This document shows positions 26,263 through 34,603 of a DNA stretch of 59,886 nucleotides, in pieces. How positions within the stretch are numbered: the first letter of the stretch is position 1; each line of letters begins with the position of its first letter. A program made the position numbers and the translations under genes. Under the pieces are notes generated by a model. It saw only the letters and a list, made by a program, of their open reading frames with translations. It had not been told where the DNA came from and searched no databases. Origin of the DNA: JAOAFZ01 sp964407325. GTDB lineage: Bacteria > Patescibacteriota > Microgenomatia > UBA1406 > GWC2-37-13. The DNA lies in NCBI GenBank assembly GCA_964407325.1, contig CAYOVA010000006.1, forward strand, positions 1 through 59,886, given 5' to 3'.

Positions 26263-26832
26263 TTACCTTGGGAAATAGTTTGTTGAGTCATTATTTACTC
26301 CGGGAGTAAGTGAGGGTGTGGGGGTAAGCGTTATAATCCGTGGCCTTCCGTTATCCGGTAGGTTACCTCCAGGGAGATTGGCTATAAAATATCCCGAATA
26401 CAAAATCCCAACTGCAACTATAAACGCAATCAATACACCTGTTTTTACTGCCACTGAGGACTTGGTGTAATACAACGTTTTTAAAACTACATATGTAACA
26501 AAAAAGTGAACTGGTGCTGTGAATACCATAAGTCGAACTAAATACCAGATTGTAAAGTCTTCCCCAGGTTGAAAAAACAAGGGAATCATCAGTGCAAATA
26601 GTCCTAAATACGGGAGCGAATTGAGTACGAGAGCCCATTTGAGCGGCATTTTTTTGTTAGCCCATACCGTAATTCCTACAATTGATATAACTGCGATTGT
26701 CCAAATAGCTAATGCACGAGCCAGGAATAAAAGGACGTCCTGGAAGGTAGGAATTGAAAAGCTGGCAAATGCTGGGACAGGAATAATTAAAAAGATAAAA
26801 AGGAGTATTAATAACGGTATGTTTTTTTTCAC
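26263..26832 (-). CDS. multi-pass membrane protein, unknown
   Basis: 189 residues from GTG 26832. Starts with a signal-like segment (KKNIPLLILLFIFLIIPVPAFA), then four further hydrophobic segments (about 30-55, 65-85, 95-120, 130-150) and a short Pro/Thr tail (TLTPTPSLTPG). Not recognised. The start is supported by TTGCAA (26864-26869), 16 bp, and TATTAT (26842-26847, minus), placing transcription within a few nt of the GTG. No functional link to the flanking ribosomal genes is visible. Confidence 0.6.
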   Translation of the reverse strand: MKKNIPLLILLFIFLIIPVPAFASFSIPTFQDVLLFLARALAIWTIAVISIVGITVWANKKMPLKWALVLNSLPYLGLFALMIPLFFQPGEDFTIWYLVRLMVFTAPVHFFVTYVVLKTLYYTKSSVAVKTGVLIAFIVAVGILYSGYFIANLPGGNLPDNGRPRIITLTPTPSLTPGVNNDSTNYFPR

Positions 26833-26906
26833 CTTACATTCATAATAAATGAAGTAAGAATAATTGCAAGTGAAAACAAAGGAAGAGCAAAAATCAATCT
26901 TATGAA

Positions 26907-27209
26907 TTACATATCCCCAAGCAGCTCACGAAGTGACTTTCCTTGATTGTTCTTTCCATCTTTTTTGTCTTTTTTCTTCTGTTTCATTGCTTCCTGGTAC
27001 TTCTTTGCATTTTCCATTCTTCTAGTAAATTCTTCCACACGACCCTTTGAATCAATAAATCGCTGCTCACCGGTGTAGAATGGGTGGCAGTTATTGCATA
27101 CTTCCATAATAATCGACTTCATGGTTGAGCCGGTAGTAAAGCTGGTGCCGCATGATCTGCAGGTCACTTGAGCATCTTCAAAATACTGGGGGTGGATATT
27201 CATTTTCAT
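26907..27209 (-). CDS. rpmE: 50S ribosomal protein L31, C-terminally extended
   Basis: Zinc-type (C+) L31. 100 residues versus about 70 in E. coli. KMNIHPQYF at the start, CRSCGTSF and VCNNCHPFYTG supply the two cysteine pairs, followed by GRVEEFTRR. The extra 35 residues are a basic/charged tail (MKQKKKDKKDGKNNQGKSL). Two ATG codons (27209 and 27203) are possible. Promoter TTGCAA, 16 bp, TATAAT ends 11 nt before the first ATG. Confidence 0.94.
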   Translation of the reverse strand: MKMNIHPQYFEDAQVTCRSCGTSFTTGSTMKSIIMEVCNNCHPFYTGEQRFIDSKGRVEEFTRRMENAKKYQEAMKQKKKDKKDGKNNQGKSLRELLGDM

Positions 27210-27258
27210 AGGAAGTATTTATTATAACAGGTTTATGGAATGTTGCAACGGGTATGAA

Positions 27259-27759
27259 TTATTGGAGTGACATATCCTGAGTGGCTGTCATTGGCTGCAA
27301 TGGAGAAGGTAATGCAAGGCTATAGCATAGTTGATGTGCATCCCACCCCTGTGTTTGTGCAATAGATGTTAATTCACCAGCAAGACGGAGGTCATATGCT
27401 CTTCTTATTTCTTCCATGTATGTTTCTGGTGTCATCTGTTCGGTAAAGGTGACCATTGGCTTAATCTGTGCACCTGGCAATGGTTCCGGCATTGCGGTTT
27501 CTTCAGTCAGCAATCCCAGACGCTGCAAAGCTTGATTATGTAACACCGCTATTGTACGATCAGCCGTATGGTGCAGTGAATAGTCCAGAAAGTACAATAT
27601 CGCATCGCGTGAAGGAAATCTCCCTGCCAATCTCCACTGCTCCTGGATTGTACGAACGATTTCAAAGTATCGTTGTTGCATACCGGCTACCATTGTTCGC
27701 ACTTCCATTTGGGGACCGGGTATCTCTGGTCCTTCAAATTCATAGTGTTCTGTTCCCAT
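27259..27759 (-). CDS. hypothetical protein, no membrane segment
   Basis: Not recognised. 166 residues from ATG 27759; a longer frame to 27804 is rejected because the promoter TTGACC (27789-27794), 17 bp, TACCAT (27766-27771) ends 6 nt before 27759. Mainly helical, rich in Gln, Met and Glu (QQRYFEIVRTIQEQW, RDAILYFLDYSLHHTADRTI). Acidic and apparently cytosolic. It ends before the L31 promoter. No neighbour suggests its role. Confidence 0.55.
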   Translation of the reverse strand: MGTEHYEFEGPEIPGPQMEVRTMVAGMQQRYFEIVRTIQEQWRLAGRFPSRDAILYFLDYSLHHTADRTIAVLHNQALQRLGLLTEETAMPEPLPGAQIKPMVTFTEQMTPETYMEEIRRAYDLRLAGELTSIAQTQGWDAHQLCYSLALPSPLQPMTATQDMSLQ

Positions 27760-27892
27760 AATCACATGGTACGACGATGTACAGTGATGGTCAATACATT
27801 GCAATAGAAAAAACTATATAAAATATGTATGTTTTAAAATATGTATTTTTGCTCATGTTTGCGCGCAGTATGTGCTTACAATAAGGAGAGTA

Positions 27893-28582
27893 TTAGCCAG
27901 TGAAGACCTTGTCCCACTTTCCTTCTTCAATGATATCCTCAAGGTTAAAGTAGCTTTTGTTGAAGCGATGGTCAGTGAGCCGATTCTGGGGAAAGTTGTA
28001 TGTTCTAATTTTGTCTGCCCGTTCTCCATTTCCAATATCCTTCACATAGGAGAACATTGCTCCGCGCTTTTTTTCCTCCTCCAGCTGGTACAGCTTGCCT
28101 CCAAGTAGTTCCAGAGCTATTTGCCGATTTGCCTCCTGGTAGCGTTCTTTCGAAGAAGTTACCACAATACCAGTAGGTTTGTGGATTAAGCGGACTGCTG
28201 TTTCCACTTTGTTTACGTTCTGGCCGCCTTTCCCGCCTGCACGATAGAATTGCCATTCCAGGTCAGCCGGACTGATTTGTACCTGGCTACGATTGATCTG
28301 TGGATACACTACAATAATTGCTGTTGAAGTATGAACACGTCCTTTCCTTTCAGTTGCTGGAACGCGCTGAACACGATGAACTCCGGTTTCTTTCTTAAAC
28401 AAAGTATAAGCATTTGGACCTTTTACCTGAATGGTATTATCAGATAAATAAGTTACTTTAAGGCCATTTCGCTCTGCATATTTTATATATGAATGAAGAA
28501 GATCATCCATCCAGATCTTGGATTCGCCTCCCCCCACCCCAGGCATTGCTTCAATTACAGCGATATTTGTGTTGATTTGCAT
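27893..28582 (-). CDS. prfA: class I peptide chain release factor lacking domain 1 (RF1-like)
   Basis: Would release the nascent chain at UAA/UAG. 229 residues, against about 360 for RF1. The sequence starts at domain 2 (IAVIEAMPGVGGGESKIW, matching RF1 LEVRAGTGGDEAALF), contains the RF1-type tripeptide PAT in HRVQRVPATERKGR, the peptidyl-transferase motif GGKGGQNVNKVETA, and the conserved RTYNFPQNRLTDHR. The N-terminal domain of about 110 residues is absent, and the space upstream is occupied by hisS (12 nt gap), so it cannot be hidden. PrfH-type rescue factors are of similar size, but PAT favours RF1 descent. Cotranscribed with hisS. Confidence 0.85.
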   Translation of the reverse strand: MQINTNIAVIEAMPGVGGGESKIWMDDLLHSYIKYAERNGLKVTYLSDNTIQVKGPNAYTLFKKETGVHRVQRVPATERKGRVHTSTAIIVVYPQINRSQVQISPADLEWQFYRAGGKGGQNVNKVETAVRLIHKPTGIVVTSSKERYQEANRQIALELLGGKLYQLEEEKKRGAMFSYVKDIGNGERADKIRTYNFPQNRLTDHRFNKSYFNLEDIIEEGKWDKVFTG

Positions 28583-28594
28583 AAAAGGATTTTC

Positions 28595-29884
28595 TCAAGT
28601 TCCTAAATCTTTAAAAGGTATACGGGCAGTTTCTCCTGTTTGCATATTTTTTACACTAGCAGTTCCATTTGCAAGTTCATTATCCCCGAGTATTAGTACT
28701 CTGCCAATTTTTTTCTTATCAGCGTATCTCATCATTTTCTCCAGTTTAGCTTCTGCATCCGGGTATATGGTTACAATTTCCCCATTTTTTCTCATTGCTC
28801 CAGCTAATTCCACAGCTTTTTTTTGCGCATTTTCACCAAGGGGCGCGATTAATGTGCTGATTTCTGAGGTAGCTGTGATTAAATTTCGATCGCTAATTAT
28901 TTCAATAATACGCTCGATTCCAAAGCTTCCTCCTGCCGCAGGCACATTGTCTCCACTATACAGTTCAACAAGGTTATCGTATCGTCCGCCACTTCCAATT
29001 GATCCCACTCCTCCATCCTTAATTTCGAACTCAAAAATTGGGCCGGTATAATAGCTTAGTCCGCGAATTATTGCTGGATCAAAACGGTATGTGTCTGAAG
29101 GAACCCGGGCTGTTTCCAACAAAGTAAATAGAGATCGTAATTCGGCAATTCCTTCTTTAGCCTGAGGAATAGCGCTGATTTTGCTTTCCAGTGCAGTAAG
29201 CTTATCTTCTGATGAATCCGTCAGGAAGGTAGAAATGGTATCAATTACTTCTTGAGTTAAACCTTTTGTTTTCAGCTCTTCTTGCACACCGGACAAGCCG
29301 ATTTTATCCAGTTTATCTATTGCGATACACACAGGATAAAACTGTTCAGGTGTTACCCCGGCAAACGACAACATTCCGTCTATAATTTTTCGATTATTTA
29401 TACGCACATCAATTCCAGTAAATCCAAGTTCCTGCAAAACCTCAATTCCCATTTGAATATATTCAGCTTCGGCTAATTGACTTGTAGTGCCAAAAGTATC
29501 TGCATCACATTGATAGAATTCCCGGAAGCGGCCTTTTTGCGTGTTGTCTGCTCGCCAGACAGGTTGTATTTGATATCTTTTGAATGGCAAAGGAAGATCA
29601 TTTTTGTATTGGGCTAACACACGACAAGCAGGTACAGTCACATCATAGCGCATTGCAACTTCTCTTCCTCCGCGATCCGTAAACTTGTAGATTAATTGTT
29701 CAGCTTCACTTCCATACTTACCCATAAGAATGTCGGCGTATTCCAGTGTGGGCGTTTCCAGGGGTTCATAACCGAATTTCTCGAAGACATTTCTGAACGT
29801 TTGAAACACACGCTGCCTAACCCGCATTTGAGCAGGTAAAAAATCACGGAATCCTTTGAGTGTTCGTGGTTCAATTTTTGTCAT
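28595..29884 (-). CDS. hisS: histidyl-tRNA synthetase
   Basis: Class II synthetase charging tRNA-His. 429 residues, normal. Motif 1 around TLKGFRDFLPAQM and LETPTLEY; motif 2 FKRYQIQPVWRADNTQKGRFREFYQCDAD; His-specific LSYYTGPIFEFE; motif 3 AAGGSFGIERI. C-terminal anticodon-binding domain from about 330 (STLIAPLGENAQKKAVELAG). TATAAT (29893-29898, minus) ends 8 nt before the ATG, so a leaderless or very short-leader transcript covering hisS and the release factor is likely. Confidence 0.96.
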   Translation of the reverse strand: MTKIEPRTLKGFRDFLPAQMRVRQRVFQTFRNVFEKFGYEPLETPTLEYADILMGKYGSEAEQLIYKFTDRGGREVAMRYDVTVPACRVLAQYKNDLPLPFKRYQIQPVWRADNTQKGRFREFYQCDADTFGTTSQLAEAEYIQMGIEVLQELGFTGIDVRINNRKIIDGMLSFAGVTPEQFYPVCIAIDKLDKIGLSGVQEELKTKGLTQEVIDTISTFLTDSSEDKLTALESKISAIPQAKEGIAELRSLFTLLETARVPSDTYRFDPAIIRGLSYYTGPIFEFEIKDGGVGSIGSGGRYDNLVELYSGDNVPAAGGSFGIERIIEIISDRNLITATSEISTLIAPLGENAQKKAVELAGAMRKNGEIVTIYPDAEAKLEKMMRYADKKKIGRVLILGDNELANGTASVKNMQTGETARIPFKDLGT

Positions 29885-29942
29885 ATGGAGAAATTATAGC
29901 AGAGCAACAGGATAATCGTTATGTAGAAGAAAAAGCTTATAG

Positions 29943-29982
29943 TATAATTTAAAAAGTCAATCGAAACTATTGAGAGGTGATT
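29943..29982 (+). promoter_or_regulatory. promoter and strong ribosome binding site of the GC-rich membrane gene
   Basis: TATAAT at 29943-29948, a leader of about 28 nt, and GAGAGGTGAT directly before ATG 29983, an extended match to the 16S rRNA 3' end. It decides for ATG 29983 over GTG 29977, which lies inside the binding site. Confidence 0.6.
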
Positions 29983-30423
29983 ATGTTCCTCTGGGAGGTC
30001 GTTCAACGGCCGGAGAATCAGCTTCTCCGGTTCGCGATCATCGGGTTCGTGTCGGTTGTGGGGCACCTGGGGTTGATTCGGCTGTTCCTTGTACTCGGGC
30101 GTACTGAGCGACAGGCAAGCAGCATGAGCTTCCTCTGCATTGCCTTCGTGCAATTCGCGATGCACCTGGTGTGGACTTTCAGGGTGTCGCAGGGGAACCC
30201 GCCCGGACTGATCGCGCTGAGCTTTACGCTGTTTATGGTAGGCCGGACTATCGCCTGGAGGTTGAACGAGATCGTTTTCGTTCGCGTCTACGGGCTGTCG
30301 GTGATGCGGGTTTTCGGTCGTTTTCGCCCGTATGTGTCGCAGATTCTTACCTCAGCGATCCTTATTGTTTTCACCTACCCATACACCAAGTACGTGGTGG
30401 TGAGCTGGCTCGATACAACATAG
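29983..30423 (+). CDS. GtrA-like small membrane protein, GC-rich gene
   Basis: 146 residues, about four membrane segments (LLRFAIIGFVSVVGHLGLIR; SFLCIAFVQFAMHLVW; LIALSFTLFMVGRTIAW; a terminal SAILIVFTYPYT). Length, topology and the pattern RF-x-hydrophobic-G followed by a TFR after the second helix pair recall GtrA proteins, which help move lipid-linked sugars, but similarity is loose. One counted line is 62 % G+C. It has a strong Shine-Dalgarno, a TAG stop and a GC-rich hairpin overlapping the stop, like the genes at 7140 and 45480. It is isolated between hisS (divergent) and htrA (convergent). Confidence 0.6.
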   Translation: MFLWEVVQRPENQLLRFAIIGFVSVVGHLGLIRLFLVLGRTERQASSMSFLCIAFVQFAMHLVWTFRVSQGNPPGLIALSFTLFMVGRTIAWRLNEIVFVRVYGLSVMRVFGRFRPYVSQILTSAILIVFTYPYTKYVVVSWLDTT

Positions 30424-30450
30424 CGGGGGCGGGAGAGATCTCGCCTCCGC
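30423..30450 (+). terminator. GC-rich hairpin after the GtrA-like gene
   Basis: GCGGGGGCG (30423-30431) pairs with CGCCTCCGC (30442-30450), one G-U pair; the loop contains the palindrome GAGATCTC. The stem begins in the TAG stop. No U run. It may also serve the convergent htrA. Confidence 0.5.
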
Positions 30451-30483
30451 AAGCAGAACTTACGCAAGAGATAACTACAAGAA

Positions 30484-31677
30484 TTACTGATTAGACTGGA
30501 CTGTCAGATTTAAAGAAATTACTTCACCATTTCTCCAGATACGCAGGGCAATGGTATCTCCAATGTTCTTTTCAAGAATGAGTTTTGCAAGTCCCTGGTC
30601 ATCCCCGCCTTCAACTTTCTTTCCATCGAACTCCATAATAATATCTTCTTCCTGGACTCCCGCTGTCGCAGCAGGTGAACCATCAAGAACCTCTATCACA
30701 TACGCTCCCTGCACGAGGTCATTCAACACCGCTGTTTCGGTATCGATCATCCGGTAGCGTACCCCAATATACGGGCGGTCAAAGCTACCACCGCGCTGGT
30801 TAAACCCATCCACCAAGTCGCGCACTACATTGGAAGGAATAGCAAAGCTAATATTCTGCCCTTCTCCTGCTACAGCTGTGTTGACTCCAATTACTTCTCC
30901 GTTTGAATTAAGCAATGGTCCACCGGAATTTCCTGGATTAATTGCCGCATCGGTCTGGATCACATTATCAAGCTTCTCGACATATCCTTCAAAAGGTGAA
31001 CCGGCCGTTATACCTCTTCCAAGACCTGACACAATACCTGTGGTTACAGTGTTGGTGAATTCACCGAGCGGTGTGCCGATCGCGATAACGGTTTGCCCTA
31101 ATTTAAGCTGAGATGAATCTCCTAATGGTAAAGGCGTTAGGTTATTTGCGTTGATCTTAAGAATGGTTAGGTCATTGAGAGGGTCACGGTAGATTCTTTC
31201 GACGGGGTACTCCTTACCGTCGTTGGTGAGGACAGAGTATGTCGCATCTTCTACACTTACCACATGGCGATTGGAGATAATCAAGCCATCAGCAGAGATG
31301 ATAAAGCCGCTCCCGATATTGCGTTCGATTGTTCGCTCTTGACCTGGGACACGGCGGAAGGGCTCAAACGGGTTAAACGGATCAAGTGCAAACTGATCCT
31401 GCGTACGTGCAGTTGCTTTAATACCAATAGTGACCACCGATGGAAGCGATTCCTCTACTACCTGGGTCACTATTTTTTCGTGATCGGTTATTGTTGAAGG
31501 TCCTGATTTTTGTTCAATTCGATAGGGTGAAGCTGATGGGGAGGCAATATTTGAGTTAGGAAGCATATTTTGCAACGCCTGATTAACGTTATTCAAAAAG
31601 GCATTATTACCGCTATATCGCTGAATAACAGCAAGTCCAATCAGAATAAGCGCTACTATAAAAATAAATCGTTTCAT
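30484..31677 (-). CDS. htrA: HtrA/DegP-family serine protease
   Basis: Membrane-tethered quality-control protease for exported proteins. 397 residues: one N-terminal membrane segment (about 3-20), a linker, trypsin-like domain, one PDZ domain. Catalytic triad seen as SNRHVV (His, about 138), NDLTIL (Asp, about 170) and GNSGGPLL (Ser, about 250). The PDZ begins near RPYIGVRYR with GSPAATAGVQEEDIIMEFDG. Follows ctpA by 52 nt on the same strand; together they form an envelope proteolysis block. An AATAAT ends about 6 nt before the ATG and could drive htrA alone. Confidence 0.95.
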   Translation of the reverse strand: MKRFIFIVALILIGLAVIQRYSGNNAFLNNVNQALQNMLPNSNIASPSASPYRIEQKSGPSTITDHEKIVTQVVEESLPSVVTIGIKATARTQDQFALDPFNPFEPFRRVPGQERTIERNIGSGFIISADGLIISNRHVVSVEDATYSVLTNDGKEYPVERIYRDPLNDLTILKINANNLTPLPLGDSSQLKLGQTVIAIGTPLGEFTNTVTTGIVSGLGRGITAGSPFEGYVEKLDNVIQTDAAINPGNSGGPLLNSNGEVIGVNTAVAGEGQNISFAIPSNVVRDLVDGFNQRGGSFDRPYIGVRYRMIDTETAVLNDLVQGAYVIEVLDGSPAATAGVQEEDIIMEFDGKKVEGGDDQGLAKLILEKNIGDTIALRIWRNGEVISLNLTVQSNQ

Positions 31678-31729
31678 ATAAGTATTATTCTATCACTGGA
31701 GAATTAAGAAATGGTTAATCAAGTTCACT

Positions 31730-33049
31730 TTATTTAAGGGCTTCCTCGACAGCACGACTTAATTGCTGGTCGGTTTCTCTTGTTAACGTATTTCCTTCCT
31801 CCAGATCATTTTTAACCTCGATCTGGGGCATAATCCCTTTCCCGTTAATCCACTCCCCTTTTGGTAAGATCCACTTTGCTACTGTTACATGCAATCCAGC
31901 TCCTTTTGTGAGGTCGAGCGCTTCCTGGACTGAACCTTTTCCAAAGCTTTTTTCTCCGAGAATTGTTGCTCTATCGTAATCGCGCAGTGCCCCGGAAAGG
32001 ATCTCGGAAGCAGAAGCTGACCCTTGGTTAATAAGTACGGACATCGGTATTTCCAGTAATCTTCCAGTGCGACGTACCTTATACTCCTTGTTTCCGTCAA
32101 CGGTGGATTCCTGCTTTACCACCATGCTTCCCACAGGAAGGAATTCGGATGCCAGATACACTGAACTCTCCAGATAGCCTCCGGGGTTATCACGAAGGTC
32201 GAGAACCAGTCCTTTAATCTGTCCTCCAGCAAAGCGGTTGTTAACCTCGTTTACTGCAGCATCCCATTCGCTGTTGGTTGTTTCTCCAAACTGATTTACT
32301 TTAATTACTGCTACCTGTCCGCTGCTTCCATTTTCGTAGGTTAACTCGACTGAGTCGACTTTAATCTGGTCGCGGGTAATATCAAACGTTTTTTCTTCGC
32401 TGTTCCTTATTACGGTAAGTTTTACTACAGTTCCCCGCTCACCTCGGATCTTACTCACAGCTTGGTTTAAGGTCCATCCTTGCACAGATTCGCCATCGAC
32501 CTTGTACAAAATATCTCCTGAAAGTATTCCTGCCTTTAATGCAGGAGAATTCTTGAGTGGTGCCACGATAACAATAAGACCTCCACGCAGTCCAAGTTGG
32601 GCTCCGATCCCGTCGAATTTACCACCCAGATCGTCTTTTGACTTTTTGTTTTCTTCAGGCGTAAGGAAAAACGTGTAGGGATCTTCCAATGAAGCCACCA
32701 TTCCTTTAATAGCACCATAATACATTTTAGTCGCATCAATCTTTTTGTCATCGACGAATTTTTGTTCTATTTTGCTCCAGACATCCCAGAACAAGGCAAA
32801 GTCAATTTTTGAAGCGCGTTCCGATTTTTTGGGTTCAAATACATTGCCAAATACTGGGTTAGACGATGCAGTGGTTGGGTTGGTTGCCTGTACTTGTCCA
32901 TATTTATATCCGAGTCCAAATAACAGCACCCCAACGGAGATAAGGAGAATAATATTTGTCCACGAAATAGTCTTTTCTGTACGATGATGTGCTTTTGTCT
33001 CTTTGTGATGCTCTTTATTATGTTCGTGCCCGTGATGGTCGTTACTCAT
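31730..33049 (-). CDS. ctpA: S41 C-terminal processing protease with His-rich N-terminus
   Basis: Exported serine/lysine protease. 439 residues from ATG 33049; this start fits TACAAT (33058-33063, minus) 8 nt upstream and gives an 8-nt overlap with the preceding gene. Order: a His-rich cytosolic tail (HHGHEHNKEHHKE, residues about 5-17, ten or more His in the first 25), one membrane segment (about 30-50), PDZ domain (GIGAQLG through GDILYKVDGESV), then the catalytic core with GSASASEIL (Ser, about 346) and GEKSFGKGSVQ (Lys, about 370). The His-rich tail is unusual for CtpA and may bind metal. Confidence 0.94.
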   Translation of the reverse strand: MSNDHHGHEHNKEHHKETKAHHRTEKTISWTNIILLISVGVLLFGLGYKYGQVQATNPTTASSNPVFGNVFEPKKSERASKIDFALFWDVWSKIEQKFVDDKKIDATKMYYGAIKGMVASLEDPYTFFLTPEENKKSKDDLGGKFDGIGAQLGLRGGLIVIVAPLKNSPALKAGILSGDILYKVDGESVQGWTLNQAVSKIRGERGTVVKLTVIRNSEEKTFDITRDQIKVDSVELTYENGSSGQVAVIKVNQFGETTNSEWDAAVNEVNNRFAGGQIKGLVLDLRDNPGGYLESSVYLASEFLPVGSMVVKQESTVDGNKEYKVRRTGRLLEIPMSVLINQGSASASEILSGALRDYDRATILGEKSFGKGSVQEALDLTKGAGLHVTVAKWILPKGEWINGKGIMPQIEVKNDLEEGNTLTRETDQQLSRAVEEALK

Positions 33050-33761
33050 AGAAGTAGATTGTAGTATGGTCAGGTCCGATATTGCAACATGAAAATTTGT
33101 TTTTTTTGATTTCTTCGTAGTCTGCAATTTCTTTGAGGATGGCTACAGGAATTGATGCCGTATCGTCAGGTACCTGTAGCAACACAAATCCGACTGCTCC
33201 CAACGCTTCAAATTTCATTTGATCGTAGGAAGGCATTTTATCGCCAACAACAACTTTGTAGTTTACTTCATCTTCTGTAATGTGAGTGGCCTGTACATTT
33301 TCCTGAATTAATACTTGCCCACCAAAATAATGAGTCGGTTCATGAAGAGGGTATTGTTTTCCCTTTCCTACTTGAACAGTTACGATGTTTCCTTCGATTT
33401 CTTCTACCTCACCCTTAAAAAAACATCGCTCCTCTACAGAATCGTTCGTAGCAGTAGAAATCCGCACAGTCCCATCTGTATGGTTAATTTCTTTTACCAC
33501 TCCATTGTATTCACTCAAGTACTGTCGTGCACTCATCATCGCTTTCTTTTCTGCAATCACCTCGTCTATCTGAACTGTATCGCCAACAAACTTAAACAAA
33601 TACATAAAAATCTTATCAGGAGGAATTCCCAATGCAGCTGCAACAGGAAGTTTAATTTCGTCTTCGGTGTTACGTTGAATAAAAGGCGTATCAAAGTCAA
33701 CGTTTTGACCTTTTTTTATAAGAAGTTTTGCTCCTTCAGGTACTATAACAGGTATCCTCAT
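33042..33761 (-). CDS. unknown protein with repeated biotinyl/lipoyl-like (hybrid barrel) segments
   Basis: 239 residues from ATG 33761, set by TATAAT (33768-33773, minus) ending 6 nt upstream. No membrane segment. It starts RIPVIVPEGAKLLIKKGQNV and later has VGDTVQIDEVIAEKKAMMSA then YNGVVKEINHTDGTVRI, the G-D-x-V ... V-I-A ... G-V-V pattern of barrel-sandwich hybrid folds (as in biotinyl domains, RnfC and polymerase beta'). No biotinylation MKM is seen. The last 8 nt overlap the start of ctpA (ATGAGTAA), so the genes are coupled. A scaffolding or binding role is possible; function unknown. Confidence 0.6.
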   Translation of the reverse strand: MRIPVIVPEGAKLLIKKGQNVDFDTPFIQRNTEDEIKLPVAAALGIPPDKIFMYLFKFVGDTVQIDEVIAEKKAMMSARQYLSEYNGVVKEINHTDGTVRISTATNDSVEERCFFKGEVEEIEGNIVTVQVGKGKQYPLHEPTHYFGGQVLIQENVQATHITEDEVNYKVVVGDKMPSYDQMKFEALGAVGFVLLQVPDDTASIPVAILKEIADYEEIKKNKFSCCNIGPDHTTIYFYE

Positions 33762-33828
33762 GGAATCATTATACACATTTCACACGAGGAGAAAAAGGTT
33801 ATAAAACACCTGACTACTGGGAATACAG

Positions 33829-34056
33829 TTACTTTTCTGCTTTATTTGCTCCCTGATAGGAAGTGAAAGGAATAAGAGCAAGATATCGGGCGTACTTTAC
33901 AGCCTGTGAAAGTTTCTTCTGTGTTTTTGCTGATAATCCGGTCTTTTCGCGACTGAGAAGTTTCATACGAGGAGATAAGAACTTCGTGATATTTTCGATG
34001 TCCTTGTAATCCGGTTCGATGTTGAATTTTTTGAAAAAATCTTTTGATGTTGCCAT
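33829..34056 (-). CDS. rpsR: 30S ribosomal protein S18
   Basis: 75 residues, usual. DYKDIENITKFLSPRMK and TGLSAKTQKKLSQAVKYARYLALIPF match the S18 core. Third gene of rpsF-ssb-rpsR (41 nt after ssb). No rplI follows, which agrees with loss of L9 reported for the Microgenomates/WWE3 branch of the CPR. Confidence 0.95.
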   Translation of the reverse strand: MATSKDFFKKFNIEPDYKDIENITKFLSPRMKLLSREKTGLSAKTQKKLSQAVKYARYLALIPFTSYQGANKAEK

Positions 34057-34097
34057 AACGGTATATTATAACACGCTTTTATTTTTCTGGGAAGGAA

Positions 34098-34577
34098 TTA
34101 GAACGGAATATCTTCCGGATTAACATCTTCCTTAGATCGTGATGAACTGATAGCAGGGGGAGGAACGTCATCCATTGCAATATTAAACTCCTCGTGCCCT
34201 CCTACGTTTGCTACTTCTTCAGCTGGCCCTTCGGCCTTTTTGCCTTCATTGAATACGATAAAGTCGTCGAGTACGATTTCGGCGACTGTCTTTTTCTGAC
34301 CGTCTTTAGTAGTGTAATCACGATAGGTAATGCGGCCTTCTACGTACACTTTTTTTCCTTTAACAAGCAATTTTGAACAGAGTTCGGCCAGTTTTTGCCA
34401 TGCGACGATTCGATGATACTGGGCTTCTTCTTTTGTATGACCATCTGCAGTGGTCCATGAGCGATTCGTAGCAAGTCCGAAAGTACAAACTGAAGTTCCG
34501 TTAGGGGTATGTTTCAATTCCGGGTCACGAGTAAGATTTCCAAGAAGAATAACACGATTAATCGAGCGACTTGCCAT
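34098..34577 (-). CDS. ssb: single-stranded DNA-binding protein
   Basis: 159 residues. OB fold with RSINRVILLGNLTRDPELKH, VCTFGLATNRSW, HRIVAWQKLAELCSKLLVKG and VYVEGRI; a flexible linker (about 115-150) and the acidic interaction tip NPEDIPF, equivalent to DDIPF. Lies between rpsF and rpsR as in many bacteria, so expression is tied to ribosomal proteins. Confidence 0.96.
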   Translation of the reverse strand: MASRSINRVILLGNLTRDPELKHTPNGTSVCTFGLATNRSWTTADGHTKEEAQYHRIVAWQKLAELCSKLLVKGKKVYVEGRITYRDYTTKDGQKKTVAEIVLDDFIVFNEGKKAEGPAEEVANVGGHEEFNIAMDDVPPPAISSSRSKEDVNPEDIPF

Positions 34578-34603
34578 AATCTTAGGTGTAATGAATTATT
34601 AAA

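Noticed and set aside
27825..27850. Direct repeat TAAAATATGTAT in tandem near the release-factor end
   Set aside because: Two A/T-rich copies only, probably part of the terminator region; too little to support a regulatory or mobile element.
33042..33127. 26-residue N-terminal extension of CtpA (start 33127)
   Set aside because: It would overlap the preceding gene by 86 nt; ATG 33049 has a suitable -10 and gives the short coupling overlap.
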